A stretch of 64,000 bases of DNA from Streptomyces venezuelae ATCC 10712 (GCF_008639165.1 NZ_CP029197.1:5584001-5648000), one strand, 5' to 3'; shown: positions 15,527 through 25,010, counted from the first letter of the stretch. Notes: generated from the sequence alone by a model not told the origin. Numbers and translations: made by a program.

Positions 15527-16669
15527 TCAGCTCACCTCCAGCCGGAGAATCCTGTCGTCCCCCGGCCCGGGCGTGCCCCGACCGTCGGTCTCGCTGGTCA
15601 CCAGCCAGAGCCGCCCGCCGCCCCCCGCGAGGACCGTGCGCAGGCGTCCGTACTCCTCGGAGAGGAACGCCTCGGGATCCCCCGAGCGCTCCGCGCCGGA
15701 GAGCGGCACCCGCCACAACCGCTGGCCTCTGAGCCCGGCCATCCAGATCGCGCCCCGCGCGTACGCGATGCCGCTGGGGGAGGCCTCCGAGGTCGGCCAC
15801 TGGGCCACCGGGTCCACGAACCGGGACTCACCGGCCCGCCCCTCGGCCTCCGGCCAGCCGTAGTTCTTCCCGGGCTCGACCAGGTTCAGCTCGTCCCAGG
15901 TGTTCTGCCCGAACTCGGCCGCCCACAGCCGGCCCTCGTCGTCCCAGGCGATCCCCTGCACATTGCGGTGACCGTACGAGTAGACGACCGAGCCGGCGAA
16001 GGGATTGCCCGGCGCGGGCCTTCCCTCCGGGGTCATCCGGAGGACCTTCCCGCCGAGCGACTCCCGGTCCTGGGCCAGACCGGTCCGGCCGGTCTCACCC
16101 GTCCCCGCGTACAGCATCCGGTCCGGTCCGAACGCGATCCGCCCGCCGTTGTGCACGAGGCCCTTCGGGATGCCCGTGAGCACCGGCTGCGGCGCGCCCA
16201 GCCGGTCGCCGTCCCCGCCCCCGTACCGCATGCGCACGATGCGGTTGTCCGACTCCGCCGTCAGATACGCGTACACCCAGCCGTCCCGCACCGCGAGGCC
16301 CATCAGCCCGCCCTCGCCACCCGGGACGACCCCCGGCACCTCGCCGAGCGGGGTCTTCGCCCCGGTCCGCCCGTCGACCCGGGTGATCGTCCGCTCGTCA
16401 CGGGAGGAGACCAGCAGATCCCCGCCGGGCAGCTCCGCGAGCCCCCAGGGCGACCTCAGCCCCTCGGTCAGCGTCCCCGCCACCGCCACCCGGCCGCCGG
16501 TCGGAGCGGACGCGGACCCGGACGGACCCGCCGACGCCGACACGGTGACCGGGGGTGACGTCGGCGGAGCCGTGCCCGGCCGGTCCTCCGTACCCCCCGA
16601 GGAGCAGCCCGCCACCAGGACCAGCACGGCGGCGCCCCACAGGGCCTTCACAACTGCAGGACGGCTCAT
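15527..16669 (-). CDS. Lipoprotein PQQ-type sugar (glucose/sorbosone) dehydrogenase
   Basis: 380 residues. Lipoprotein signal: hydrophobic ALWGAAVLVLVAG followed by the lipobox Cys in VLVAGCSS, then a Ser/Thr/Pro/Gly-rich linker to ~65. The catalytic region is a six-bladed beta-propeller of the GSDH family: LRSPWGLAELPGGDLLVSSRD, GGLMGLAVRDGWVYAYLTAE, HNGGRIAFGPDRMLYAGTGETG, HRNVQGIAWDDEGRLWAAEFG, NYGWPEAEG. These are the usual conserved blades that bind PQQ and Ca2+. It should oxidise sugars at the outer membrane face; whether the cell makes PQQ cannot be seen here. Confidence 0.92.
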   Translation of the reverse strand: MSRPAVVKALWGAAVLVLVAGCSSGGTEDRPGTAPPTSPPVTVSASAGPSGSASAPTGGRVAVAGTLTEGLRSPWGLAELPGGDLLVSSRDERTITRVDGRTGAKTPLGEVPGVVPGGEGGLMGLAVRDGWVYAYLTAESDNRIVRMRYGGGDGDRLGAPQPVLTGIPKGLVHNGGRIAFGPDRMLYAGTGETGRTGLAQDRESLGGKVLRMTPEGRPAPGNPFAGSVVYSYGHRNVQGIAWDDEGRLWAAEFGQNTWDELNLVEPGKNYGWPEAEGRAGESRFVDPVAQWPTSEASPSGIAYARGAIWMAGLRGQRLWRVPLSGAERSGDPEAFLSEEYGRLRTVLAGGGGRLWLVTSETDGRGTPGPGDDRILRLEVS

Positions 16670-16770
16670 GGCACGGTCCCCTTCGACGAGTCGAGCGGCA
16701 TCCCTTCACCCTTGATACACCGCCCGACGCGATCAGGTTCCCGGCCGCTCACTCCCGGCTCGGTCCCCGC

Positions 16771-17793
16771 TCAGTCCCACGACCCCCGGGGCGCCGGCAG
16801 CGCCGCGATCTCCGCCAGATCGGCCGCCGTCAGCCGCAGCCCCGCCGCCCCCGCGTTCTCCACGGCCCAGCGCTCCCGCTTCGCCCCGGGCACCGGGACC
16901 ACGTGCCGCCCCCGGCCGAGCACCCACGCCAGCGCCACCTGCGCCGGGGTGACCTCCGCCCCGTGCCGCGCCGCCACCCGCCGCAGCCCCGCCACCAGCG
17001 GCTGGTTCGCGGCCATCATCTCCGCCGTGAAGCGCGGATGCCGGGCCCGGGGATCGTCCGGTTCGAAACCGCCCCCCGGGGTCAGCGTCCCGGTCAGGAA
17101 CCCGTTGCCCAGCGGCATCGCCGCCAGGAAGCCGACGCCCCGCGCCACGCACCACGGCAGCAGCCGCACCAGCGCCTCCTGCGACCACACCGACAGCTCG
17201 GCCTGCACCGCCGCCACCGGGAACACCTGCTGGATCCGCTCCAGTTGGCGGATCGTTCCCTCGTAGCCGTCCCGGCCGACGCCGGTCGCGCCCCGGCGGG
17301 CCGAGCGGGCGCCGACGGCGCACAGCCCGAGCGCCCGCACCTTCCCCGCCGAGACGAGCTCCGCCATCGCGCCCCAGGTCTCCTCCACCGGCACCTCGGG
17401 GTCCGCCCGGTGCAGCTGGTACAGATCGATCACATCGGTCTGCAGCCGCCGCAGCGAGGCGTCGCAGGCCCGGCGCACGTATCCCGGCCTGCCGTTGGCG
17501 ACCACGTGACGCCGCTCGCCGCCGTCGCCGACGAGCAGTCCGCACTTCGTCGACACGAAGACGTCCGCCCGCCGCTCCTTCAACACCCGCCCCACCAGCA
17601 GCTCGTTGGTGAACGGTCCGTACATGTCGGCGGTGTCGAGCAGGCTCACCCCGGCGTCCAGCGCCGCGTGCACCGTCCGCAACGAGCGGTCCCCCCGCTG
17701 TTCCGAACGGCTGTACGCCCAGCTCATCGGCATGCACCCCAGGCCGATCGCACCCACGTCGAGCGCCGTCGCCCCGATAGTCCTGCGCTCCAC
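16771..17793 (-). CDS. Aldo/keto reductase
   Basis: 340 residues from GTG 17793 (VERRTIGATALDVGAIGLGCMPMSWAY). AKR motifs: LDTADMYGPFTNELLVGRVL with catalytic Asp and Tyr, FVSTKCGL with the catalytic Lys, LQTDVIDLYQLHRADPEVPVEE with the catalytic His, and the NADPH-binding C-terminal VPVPGAKRERWAVENAGAAG. It belongs to the YghZ/AKR11-12 type with general carbonyl substrates. It is divergent from the 2-hydroxyacid dehydrogenase gene, with 75 bases between starts. Confidence 0.92.
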   Translation of the reverse strand: MERRTIGATALDVGAIGLGCMPMSWAYSRSEQRGDRSLRTVHAALDAGVSLLDTADMYGPFTNELLVGRVLKERRADVFVSTKCGLLVGDGGERRHVVANGRPGYVRRACDASLRRLQTDVIDLYQLHRADPEVPVEETWGAMAELVSAGKVRALGLCAVGARSARRGATGVGRDGYEGTIRQLERIQQVFPVAAVQAELSVWSQEALVRLLPWCVARGVGFLAAMPLGNGFLTGTLTPGGGFEPDDPRARHPRFTAEMMAANQPLVAGLRRVAARHGAEVTPAQVALAWVLGRGRHVVPVPGAKRERWAVENAGAAGLRLTAADLAEIAALPAPRGSWD

Positions 17794-17868
17794 CTGCCGG
17801 TACCCCTCCCTGTGCCGTCCCCCAAAGTAACCAATGGCGACCGGGATTCTTCGCATAGCCTCCCGCTC

Positions 17869-18834
17869 ATGAGAAGCGAAGAGACGACCGCTGACGTGTG
17901 GCTTCCGATTCCCGCCGACGAGATCGACGATCTCCCCGGTCCGGGCGAGTCGGGGCTGAACTACCGTTTCTGGGACGGCGGACCGGAGTTCCCGGCCGAC
18001 CCGGCGCGCTGCGCCTTCTACGTCGTCCCGTACATGAAGGGCCCCGAGATCGCCGTCCGGCCGCTGGCCGCGATGACCTCGGTCCGGATCGTGCAGACCC
18101 TCTCCGCCGGCATCGACCACGTCACGCCGGGCATCGACGCGCTGCCCCCGGGCGTCGCCCTCTGCAACGCCAAGGGCGTGCACGAGGCGAGCACCGCCGA
18201 ACTCACCCTCGCGCTGATCCTGGCCTCGCTGCGCGGCATCCCCGGCTTCGTGCGCGGCCAGGACGCCGAGGAGTGGCGGGCCGGCTTCTACCCGGCCCTG
18301 GCCGACAAGTCCGTCCTCATCGTCGGCTACGGATCGATCGGCGCCGCCATCGAGGACCGGCTCGCGCCCTTCGAGTGCGCGCGGGTGGTGCGCGTCGCAC
18401 GCTCCGCGCGCACCACAGCGCGCGGTCCGGTGCACCCCCTGGCGGAACTGCCCGCGCTCCTCCCGCAGGCGGACGTGGTCGTGCTCTCCACGCCGCTCAC
18501 CCCCGAGACCCGGCACCTCGCCGACGCCGGGTTCCTGGCCCGGATGAAGGACGGCGCGCTCCTGGTGAACGTCGCCCGCGGACCGGTCGTCGACACGGCC
18601 GCGCTGCTCAAGGAGGTCGAGACCGGAAGGATCACGGCGGCGCTCGACGTCACCGACCCCGAACCGCTCCCGGCCGGACACCCGCTGTGGCACGCTCCCG
18701 GTGTCCTCGTCAGCCCCCACGTCGGAGGCTCCACGTCGGCCTTCATGCCGCGTGCGAAGCGGTTGATCGCGGGACAGCTGCGGCGGTTCGCGGCGGGCGA
18801 GGAGCCTGTGAACGTCCTCCTCACCACCACCTGA
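17869..18834 (+). CDS. D-isomer specific 2-hydroxyacid dehydrogenase
   Basis: 321 residues from ATG 17869. The family layout is complete: N-terminal catalytic half (VRIVQTLSAGIDHVTPGID), Rossmann motif SVLIVGYGSIGAAIEDRLAPF (~residues 146-166), catalytic Arg in LLVNVARGPVVDTAAL, Glu in ALDVTDPEPLPAGHPLW, and the active-site His in LVSPHVGGST. It is shorter than SerA and lacks an ACT domain, so it is not the serine-biosynthesis enzyme (that is at 26251). Glyoxylate or hydroxypyruvate reductase activity is likely but unproven. Confidence 0.92.
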   Translation: MRSEETTADVWLPIPADEIDDLPGPGESGLNYRFWDGGPEFPADPARCAFYVVPYMKGPEIAVRPLAAMTSVRIVQTLSAGIDHVTPGIDALPPGVALCNAKGVHEASTAELTLALILASLRGIPGFVRGQDAEEWRAGFYPALADKSVLIVGYGSIGAAIEDRLAPFECARVVRVARSARTTARGPVHPLAELPALLPQADVVVLSTPLTPETRHLADAGFLARMKDGALLVNVARGPVVDTAALLKEVETGRITAALDVTDPEPLPAGHPLWHAPGVLVSPHVGGSTSAFMPRAKRLIAGQLRRFAAGEEPVNVLLTTT

Positions 18835-19000
18835 CCGGCCACGATGGGCCGGTCGGGTGGTACGCGCCCCCGACACGCGCCGCGTGCAAGCCCGCTGGCC
18901 GTCACGGAGAGTACTGCCACCCTGTCCCTGAGTGACGGTCCTGGTGTATCGTCCCGGATCGGGGGACTGCGTCGAGTACGGGCTGACGCTGGGGAGTGAC

Positions 19001-22000
19001 GTGACGGGACATCAGATTCCGAGGGGGGCGACGGGTGAGGCACGGCCGGAGGACCGACGATCCGACGCGGCGACGCCGCCGTCGGCGAACCTTCTCCGTC
19101 CCGCCGGCGCCCTCGCCGCCGCCGTGCCGGACCAGGCCGCGCGCCACAGCGCCGCCGACGCCGCCGAACCACCGTCCACCGCCCCACGGCCCGGCGCCGA
19201 CACCCCCTGCGAGGCCTGCGGCACCCCCGCACCCGAGCCGACCGCACGCGGCGGCACGCCCCCGCCCGAGCCGACCGCGCCCGCCGTACGGGGCCCCGAC
19301 GGCCCCCACGACTGCGACGGGCACGCCCCCGCGGGCTCCGGCGAGCCGCCGGCGCGCCCGCACGACGCGGCCGGGTGCGGTGGCGCGGCTCCGGAGGGAC
19401 CGGTGACCGCCCCCGGGGCCGTCCTCGCACGCCGTACCGTCGGCGGCGCGGGAGGCGACCCCGGCCACCCGGACCCCGAGCGCCCCGGCATCGGCTCGGT
19501 CCTCTCCCAGATCGCCCTCGGGCTGATCTGCGCGGGCTACACGACCGGCGCCTCGCTCGGCTGGGGGTCGCCGGAACTCGCCCTCTTCATGGGCGACTTC
19601 GGGCTCAGCGCCGCCGCCCTCACCGCCGCGGTGTCCTGCTTCCTCTACGGCCGGGCCCACCGCGGCAGCGCCCGCCCCGCCTGGCTGCTCTTCGCCTTCT
19701 CCTCGTTCATGGCCTCCGCCGGCAACGCCGTCTGGGGGTGGTACGAGGTCGTGCTCCGCACGGAGGTGCCGGACTCCTCCGTCGCCGACCTCTTCTTCCT
19801 GCTCTTCGCACCGCCGGCCATCGTCGGCCTCCTCGTCCTGGCCAAGAAACCCGTCACCCGGGCCGGCTGGGTGTGCCTGGCGCTCGACGCCTGGCTCATC
19901 GGGGGCTCGCTCCTCACGCTCTCCTGGAGCCTCGCCCTCGCCCGTACCGCTCACTTCCAGAACGAGCCGGTCGCCCAGGCGGCACTGTCCCTCGCGTATC
20001 CGCTGCTCGACATCGTCCTCGTGAGCATGGTCCTGGTGCTGCACTTCCGGCGCTCGCAGGCGAACCGCTCGGCGACCAACACCGCGATCGCCGCCCTCGC
20101 CCTGACCGTCCTGTGCGACGCCCTGTTCACCTCGCCGCTCCTCCGCGAGAACTACGCCTCCGGCCAGCTGCTCGACGCCGGCTGGTTCGCCGGCTCCCTG
20201 CTGCTGGCCTACGCGCCCTGGGGCGCGCGCCGGCTCCCGGACACCGCCGCCACCGCGCGCGGACCGTGGCTGCACAGCCGCCCGGTCGCAGGCTCGCTGG
20301 CCGCCCTCACCCCGTACCTCGCCGCCGCCGTCTGCACCCTGGGCATCCTGTACAACGTCGTCGAGGGACGGCGGGTCGACCGGGTCGTCGTCCTCACCGG
20401 CTGCACGGTGGTCCTCGCCCTCGTCGTACGGCAGGGCATCATGCTGCTCGACAACATCGCGCTGACCCATGAACTGGCCCATAAGGAGAACCACTTCAGG
20501 TCACTCGTGCAGGGGTCGAGCGACGTCATCATGATCGCCGCTCCCACCGGCGTGCTCCGTTACGTCAGCCCGGCCGCCTCCGGGGTGTACGGACGGGACG
20601 CCGAGGACCTGATCGGCTCCGAACTGGCCTCGCTCATCCATCCCGAGGACCTCGGCGCCGTCGTCCACGAGGTACGGCGCTTCCTGGCCGTCTCGCCCGC
20701 CGAGGAGCCCACCACCCGGATCGAGTGCCGCTTCCGCTCGGGCCGCGGCGACTGGCTCAACGTCGAGTCCACCGTCAACCGGCACCAGGGCGGCCTGATC
20801 TTCAACAGCCGCGACGTCACCGAACGGGTCCGTCTCCAGGCCCAGTTGCAGCACAACGCCGAGCACGACCCGCTCACCGACCTGCCCAACCGGGCCCTGT
20901 TCACCCGGCGGGTCCGGCAGGCGCTCAGCGGCCGCCGCGCCTCCGACCCCGGCACCGCCGTGCTCTTCATCGACCTCGACGGCTTCAAGGGCGTCAACGA
21001 CCGGCACGGCCACCAGGCCGGCGACGACCTCCTCGTCCAGGCCGCCCGGCGGCTCCAGGACTCCGTACGGGCCGGGGACACGGCCGCCCGGCTCGGCGGC
21101 GACGAGTTCGCCGCCCTCATCCTGGGCGACGGCGGACGCGACCAGGCCGCCCGCCGCAACCAGGTCCAGGAGATCGCCGACCGGCTCAGGCTCACCCTGT
21201 CCAGGCCCTACCGCGTCGACGGCGGCACCGAGGTCCGGGTCGCCGCCTCCATCGGCGTCGCCTTCGCGGAGCCCGGCATCGGGGCCGGCGACCTCCTGCG
21301 CAACGCGGACCTCGCGATGTACCGGGCCAAGGCGGCCGGCAAGGACCGCGTCGAGCTCTACGCGCCCCAGATGCAGGCCGAGGTGGTCCGCCGGACGGAA
21401 CTCGCCGCCCGGCTGCGCACCGCCCTCCACGACGGCGAGTTCGCGCTGCTCCACCAGCCGGTCGTCGACCTGGCCACCGGCCGGATCTCCGCCGTCAGCG
21501 CCCAGGCCCGCTGGCGCTCCGCCCAGGGCATCCTCTTCACCCCCGCCGAGTACCTCCGGGTCACCGACGACGGCGAGCGCACCGCCGAGCTCGGTCGCTG
21601 GCTGCTCGACGAGGCGGTCGAGCAGGCCGCCGAGCGGGCCCGGATCGGCCATCGCACGCCGGTGGCCATCCGGCTCTCGGCCCGCCGCCTCCTGGACCGC
21701 TCGCTGCCGCTCGGCTCGGTCGAGTCGCTGCTCACCCGGCACGGGCTGCCGTCCGGCTCGCTGATCGTCGAGCTCGCCGACAGCGACCCCCGGATCCCGC
21801 TCGACGAGCTGGAGCAGCGCCTGGTCACCCTGCGCCGGCTCGGGGTGCGGATCGCGCTCGACGGATTCGGCAGCGGACATGTGGCGATCAACGCCCTGCG
21901 GAGGCTTCCCGTCGACATACTGAAGCTGGACCGGGGGCTCGTCGAGGGCGTGGTCGAGTCGGCCCGGCTGCGCAAGATCACCCGCGGGGTGCTCCGTATC

Positions 22001-22243
22001 GCCGGTGAGCTCGGGATGGAGACGATCGCCGAGGGCGCGGACGTGCCGGAGCAGGTGGTCGCCCTGCGGGCGATGGGCTGCACCCACGCCCAGGGCATGG
22101 CCTTCGCGGGGCCGCTGGACGAGTACCGGCTGCGCAGGGCCCTGGTGCGGGACGAGTACCCGCTGCCCGGCGCGGTCCCCGTACGGGTCGGGAACCGTCT
22201 CCCGTTCGGCTCAAATAATGAGACGCCTGTCCCACCCACTTGA
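19001..22243 (+). CDS. Membrane PAS-GGDEF diguanylate cyclase with degenerate EAL domain
   Basis: 1080 residues from GTG 19001 (GGGGAG just upstream); GTG 18932 is an alternative. Residues ~1-165 are a low-complexity Pro/Ala/Gly tail. About ten membrane helices span ~170-480. A PAS domain follows at ~498-615 (FRSLVQGSSDVIMIAAPTG). The GGDEF domain (~630-800) has an intact GGDEF at 699-703 and an I-site RAGD at 690-693, five residues before it, so c-di-GMP synthesis with product inhibition is expected. The EAL domain is degenerate: EALLRW is replaced by AQARW, the metal-binding Asn region reads RLSARRL, and DDFG reads DGFG. It lies directly before the ilvB leader. Confidence 0.93.
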   Translation: MTGHQIPRGATGEARPEDRRSDAATPPSANLLRPAGALAAAVPDQAARHSAADAAEPPSTAPRPGADTPCEACGTPAPEPTARGGTPPPEPTAPAVRGPDGPHDCDGHAPAGSGEPPARPHDAAGCGGAAPEGPVTAPGAVLARRTVGGAGGDPGHPDPERPGIGSVLSQIALGLICAGYTTGASLGWGSPELALFMGDFGLSAAALTAAVSCFLYGRAHRGSARPAWLLFAFSSFMASAGNAVWGWYEVVLRTEVPDSSVADLFFLLFAPPAIVGLLVLAKKPVTRAGWVCLALDAWLIGGSLLTLSWSLALARTAHFQNEPVAQAALSLAYPLLDIVLVSMVLVLHFRRSQANRSATNTAIAALALTVLCDALFTSPLLRENYASGQLLDAGWFAGSLLLAYAPWGARRLPDTAATARGPWLHSRPVAGSLAALTPYLAAAVCTLGILYNVVEGRRVDRVVVLTGCTVVLALVVRQGIMLLDNIALTHELAHKENHFRSLVQGSSDVIMIAAPTGVLRYVSPAASGVYGRDAEDLIGSELASLIHPEDLGAVVHEVRRFLAVSPAEEPTTRIECRFRSGRGDWLNVESTVNRHQGGLIFNSRDVTERVRLQAQLQHNAEHDPLTDLPNRALFTRRVRQALSGRRASDPGTAVLFIDLDGFKGVNDRHGHQAGDDLLVQAARRLQDSVRAGDTAARLGGDEFAALILGDGGRDQAARRNQVQEIADRLRLTLSRPYRVDGGTEVRVAASIGVAFAEPGIGAGDLLRNADLAMYRAKAAGKDRVELYAPQMQAEVVRRTELAARLRTALHDGEFALLHQPVVDLATGRISAVSAQARWRSAQGILFTPAEYLRVTDDGERTAELGRWLLDEAVEQAAERARIGHRTPVAIRLSARRLLDRSLPLGSVESLLTRHGLPSGSLIVELADSDPRIPLDELEQRLVTLRRLGVRIALDGFGSGHVAINALRRLPVDILKLDRGLVEGVVESARLRKITRGVLRIAGELGMETIAEGADVPEQVVALRAMGCTHAQGMAFAGPLDEYRLRRALVRDEYPLPGAVPVRVGNRLPFGSNNETPVPPT

Positions 22244-22276
22244 CAGTGGTGAGGGCGGAGAGGGAGGGTCAGTGCC

Positions 22277-22318
22277 ATGCGCACCCGAATTCTCGTACTT
22301 GGAAAGCGCGTCGGCTGA
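22277..22318 (+). CDS. ilvB leader peptide
   Basis: 13-codon frame, MRTRILVLGKRVG then TGA, with AGGGAGGG 8 bases upstream. Codons 5-8 are ATT CTC GTA CTT, a run of Ile-Leu-Val-Leu, exactly the products of the downstream pathway. The rare-looking CTT and GTA codons in this GC-rich genome would favour stalling. A rho-independent terminator follows at 22363-22396. This is the standard layout of translation-coupled attenuation. Confidence 0.9.
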   Translation: MRTRILVLGKRVG

Positions 22319-22396
22319 AGCAGGGCCACGACAGGCCCCGCTGAGAACGCACCCGACGCGCTCCCCTCGCTTGCCTCACGGCACGAGGGGTTTTTT
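22305..22396 (+). terminator. ilvB attenuator
   Basis: Terminator stem CCCCTCG (22363-22369) with CGAGGGG (22384-22390), an inner TGCC/GGCA pairing, and TTTTTT at 22391-22396. Upstream, AGCGCGTCGG (22305-22314, the end of the leader frame) pairs perfectly with CCGACGCGCT (22353-22362) and encloses a smaller GGCC hairpin. That upstream stem ends one base before the terminator, so it is not by itself the alternative fold; how stalling prevents termination is not resolved from sequence alone. Confidence 0.85.
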
Positions 22397-22477
22397 GTTG
22401 CACCGGCTCACTTAAAAGTCGCCGCAAACCCTCGCAAAACACCTCGCAAAAACCCTCTGCTTCGAGAAGAGATGCTG

Positions 22478-24322
22478 ATGACCGAGCAGGCCACCGGGCA
22501 CCATCCGCAGCCGCGGCCCCGTAACGGCGCGCAGCCCGCCACCACCGTCGAGCACGTCACGGGTGCGCAGTCCCTCATCCGTTCTCTCGAGGAAGTGGGC
22601 GCCGACACCGTCTTCGGCATCCCCGGTGGCGCGATCCTCCCCGCCTACGACCCGATGATGGACTCGCAGAGGGTCCGCCACATCCTGGTCCGCCACGAGC
22701 AGGGCGCGGGCCACGCGGCCACCGGCTACGCCCAGGCGACCGGCAAGGTCGGCGTCTGCATGGCCACCTCAGGACCCGGTGCGACCAACCTCGTCACCCC
22801 GATCGCCGACGCCCACATGGACTCGGTCCCGCTCGTCGCGATCACCGGCCAGGTCGCCTCGAAGGCGATCGGCACGGACGCCTTCCAGGAGGCGGACATC
22901 TGCGGCATCACGATGCCGATCACCAAGCACAACTTCCTGGTCACCAAGGCCGAGGACATCCCCCGGACGATCGCCGAGGCCTTCCACATCGCCTCCACCG
23001 GCCGCCCCGGCCCGGTCCTGGTCGACATCTCCAAGGACGCCCTGCAGGCGAAGACCACCTTCAGCTGGCCGCCGACGACCGACCTGCCCGGCTACCGCCC
23101 GGTGACCAAGCCGCACGCCAAGCAGATCCGCGAGGCCGCCAAGCTGATCAGCGCGGCGAAGCGCCCCGTGCTCTACGTCGGCGGCGGTGTCATCAAGGCC
23201 GGCGCGACGGCCGAGCTGCGGATCCTCGCCGAGCTCACCGGCGCCCCCGTCACCACCACCCTGATGGCCCTCGGCGCCTTCCCCGACAGCCACCCGCTGC
23301 ACGTCGGCATGCCCGGCATGCACGGCGCGGTCACCGCCGTCACCGCGCTGCAGAAGGCCGACCTGATCGTCGCCCTGGGCGCCCGCTTCGACGACCGCGT
23401 CACCGGCAAGCTCGACAGCTTCGCCCCGTACGCCAAGATCGTCCACGCGGACATCGACCCGGCCGAGATCGGCAAGAACCGCGCCGCCGACGTCCCGATC
23501 GTCGGTGACGCCCGCGAGGTCATCGCCGATCTGGTCCAGGCCGTCCAGGCCGAGCACAGCGAGGGCAACAAGGGCGACTACAGCGCCTGGTGGAGCGACC
23601 TGAGCCGCTGGCGCGAGACCTACCCGCTCGGCTACGACCTGCCGGAGGACGGCAGCCTCTCGCCGCAGCAGGTCATCCAGCGGATCGGCCAGCTCGCCCC
23701 CGACGACACGATCTTCGCCGCGGGCGTCGGCCAGCACCAGATGTGGGCCGCCCACTTCATCGACTACGAGCGGCCGGCCACCTGGCTGAACTCCGGCGGC
23801 CTCGGCACGATGGGGTACGCGGTCCCCGCCGCGATGGGCGCCAAGGCCGGCCAGCCGGACCGCCCGGTCTGGGCGATCGACGGCGACGGCTGCTTCCAGA
23901 TGACCAATCAGGAGCTCACCACCTGCGCCCTGAACAACATCCCGATCAAGGTCGCCATCATCAACAACGGCGCCCTCGGGATGGTCCGCCAGTGGCAGAC
24001 CCTCTTCTACAACCAGCGCTACTCCAACACCGTCCTGCACTCCGGCCCGGACGACATCCAGGCGAACAAGGGCACGCGCGTCCCCGACTTCGTCAAGCTC
24101 TCCGAGGCCATGGGCTGTGTCGCCCTGCGCTGTGAGGACCCGGCCGACCTGGACAAGGTCATCGCCGAGGCCAACGCGATCAACGACCGTCCGGTCGTGG
24201 TCGACTTCATCGTCCACGAGGACGCCCAGGTGTGGCCGATGGTCGCCGCCGGCACCTCGAACGACGAGGTCATGGCCGCCCGGGGCGTCCGCCCCGACTT
24301 CGGCGACGGCGAAGACGACTGA
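22478..24322 (+). CDS. ilvB: Acetolactate synthase large subunit
   Basis: 614 residues from ATG 22478, chosen over ATG 22472 because the purine-rich AGAAGAG ends 6 bases upstream. ThDP-enzyme layout: PYR domain with the catalytic Glu in RHEQGAGHAATGYAQATGK (~residue 74), central FAD domain (ARFDDRVTGKLDSFAPYAKIVHAD), and PP domain with GDGCFQMTNQELTT and IINNGALGMVRQWQ for ThDP/Mg binding. It condenses pyruvate with pyruvate or 2-ketobutyrate, the first common step to Val/Leu/Ile. It is followed 41 bases later by ilvN and preceded by the attenuator. Confidence 0.98.
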   Translation: MTEQATGHHPQPRPRNGAQPATTVEHVTGAQSLIRSLEEVGADTVFGIPGGAILPAYDPMMDSQRVRHILVRHEQGAGHAATGYAQATGKVGVCMATSGPGATNLVTPIADAHMDSVPLVAITGQVASKAIGTDAFQEADICGITMPITKHNFLVTKAEDIPRTIAEAFHIASTGRPGPVLVDISKDALQAKTTFSWPPTTDLPGYRPVTKPHAKQIREAAKLISAAKRPVLYVGGGVIKAGATAELRILAELTGAPVTTTLMALGAFPDSHPLHVGMPGMHGAVTAVTALQKADLIVALGARFDDRVTGKLDSFAPYAKIVHADIDPAEIGKNRAADVPIVGDAREVIADLVQAVQAEHSEGNKGDYSAWWSDLSRWRETYPLGYDLPEDGSLSPQQVIQRIGQLAPDDTIFAAGVGQHQMWAAHFIDYERPATWLNSGGLGTMGYAVPAAMGAKAGQPDRPVWAIDGDGCFQMTNQELTTCALNNIPIKVAIINNGALGMVRQWQTLFYNQRYSNTVLHSGPDDIQANKGTRVPDFVKLSEAMGCVALRCEDPADLDKVIAEANAINDRPVVVDFIVHEDAQVWPMVAAGTSNDEVMAARGVRPDFGDGEDD

Positions 24323-24363
24323 AGCGCGGAACGAAGCAGAGCGAAAAGGAAGAGACCCACACC

Positions 24364-24891
24364 ATGTCCACCAAGCACACGCTCTCCGTTCTCGTCGAGA
24401 ACACGCCCGGCATCCTCGCCCGGATCGCCGCCCTGTTCTCGCGCCGCGGCTTCAACATCGACTCCCTCGCCGTCGGTGTCACCGAGCACCCCGACATCTC
24501 CCGCATCACCATCGTGGTCAATGTCGAGGACCTGCCCCTGGAGCAGGTGACCAAGCAGCTCAACAAGCTGGTCAACGTCCTGAAGATCGTCGAACTCGAG
24601 CCCAGCGCTGCGATCCAGCGCGAGCTCGTCCTGGTGAAGGTCCGCGCCGACAACGAGACCCGCTCCCAGATCGTCGAGATCGTGCAGCTGTTCCGCGCCA
24701 AGACCGTGGACGTCTCGCCCGAGGCGGTCACCATCGAGGCCACCGGTTCGAGTGACAAGCTCGAAGCGATGCTCAAGATGCTGGAGCAGTTCGGCATCAA
24801 GGAGCTCGTGCAGTCCGGCACGATCGCCATAGGGCGTGGCTCCCGGTCCATCACGGACCGGTCCCTGCGGGCCCTCGACCGCAGCGCCTGA
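24364..24891 (+). CDS. ilvN: Acetolactate synthase small (regulatory) subunit
   Basis: 175 residues. An N-terminal ACT domain at ~4-80 (HTLSVLVENTPGILARIAALF, FNIDSLAVGVTEHPDISRIT) binds valine for feedback inhibition. The C-terminal domain (QRELVLVKVRADNETRSQIVEIVQLFRAKTVDV split by short loops) contacts and activates IlvB. Length and motifs match the actinobacterial form. A GGAAGAGA ribosome site precedes the ATG. Co-transcription with ilvB is expected; ilvC starts 119 bases downstream. Confidence 0.97.
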   Translation: MSTKHTLSVLVENTPGILARIAALFSRRGFNIDSLAVGVTEHPDISRITIVVNVEDLPLEQVTKQLNKLVNVLKIVELEPSAAIQRELVLVKVRADNETRSQIVEIVQLFRAKTVDVSPEAVTIEATGSSDKLEAMLKMLEQFGIKELVQSGTIAIGRGSRSITDRSLRALDRSA

Positions 24892-25010
24892 GAGTCGCCG
24901 GAGGTCGACCGCCGGTCCACCGGCCGGTCCGACTGACGAGACCCGAAGACTTTCCTCCCGCTCCCCGCCGTACGGTGGGACGCAACACCAGCACCTCAAG
25001 GAGATTCCCA

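Noticed and set aside
16700..16760. GAACCTGATC on the minus strand, resembling part of a TPP riboswitch
   Set aside because: The companion CTGAGA motif and pairing arms are missing, and the downstream lipoprotein dehydrogenase is not a thiamine gene.
22240..22245. TTGACA upstream of the ilvB leader as a promoter
   Set aside because: No convincing -10 at proper spacing; part of a CCACT/AGTGG dyad instead. The promoter may be elsewhere.
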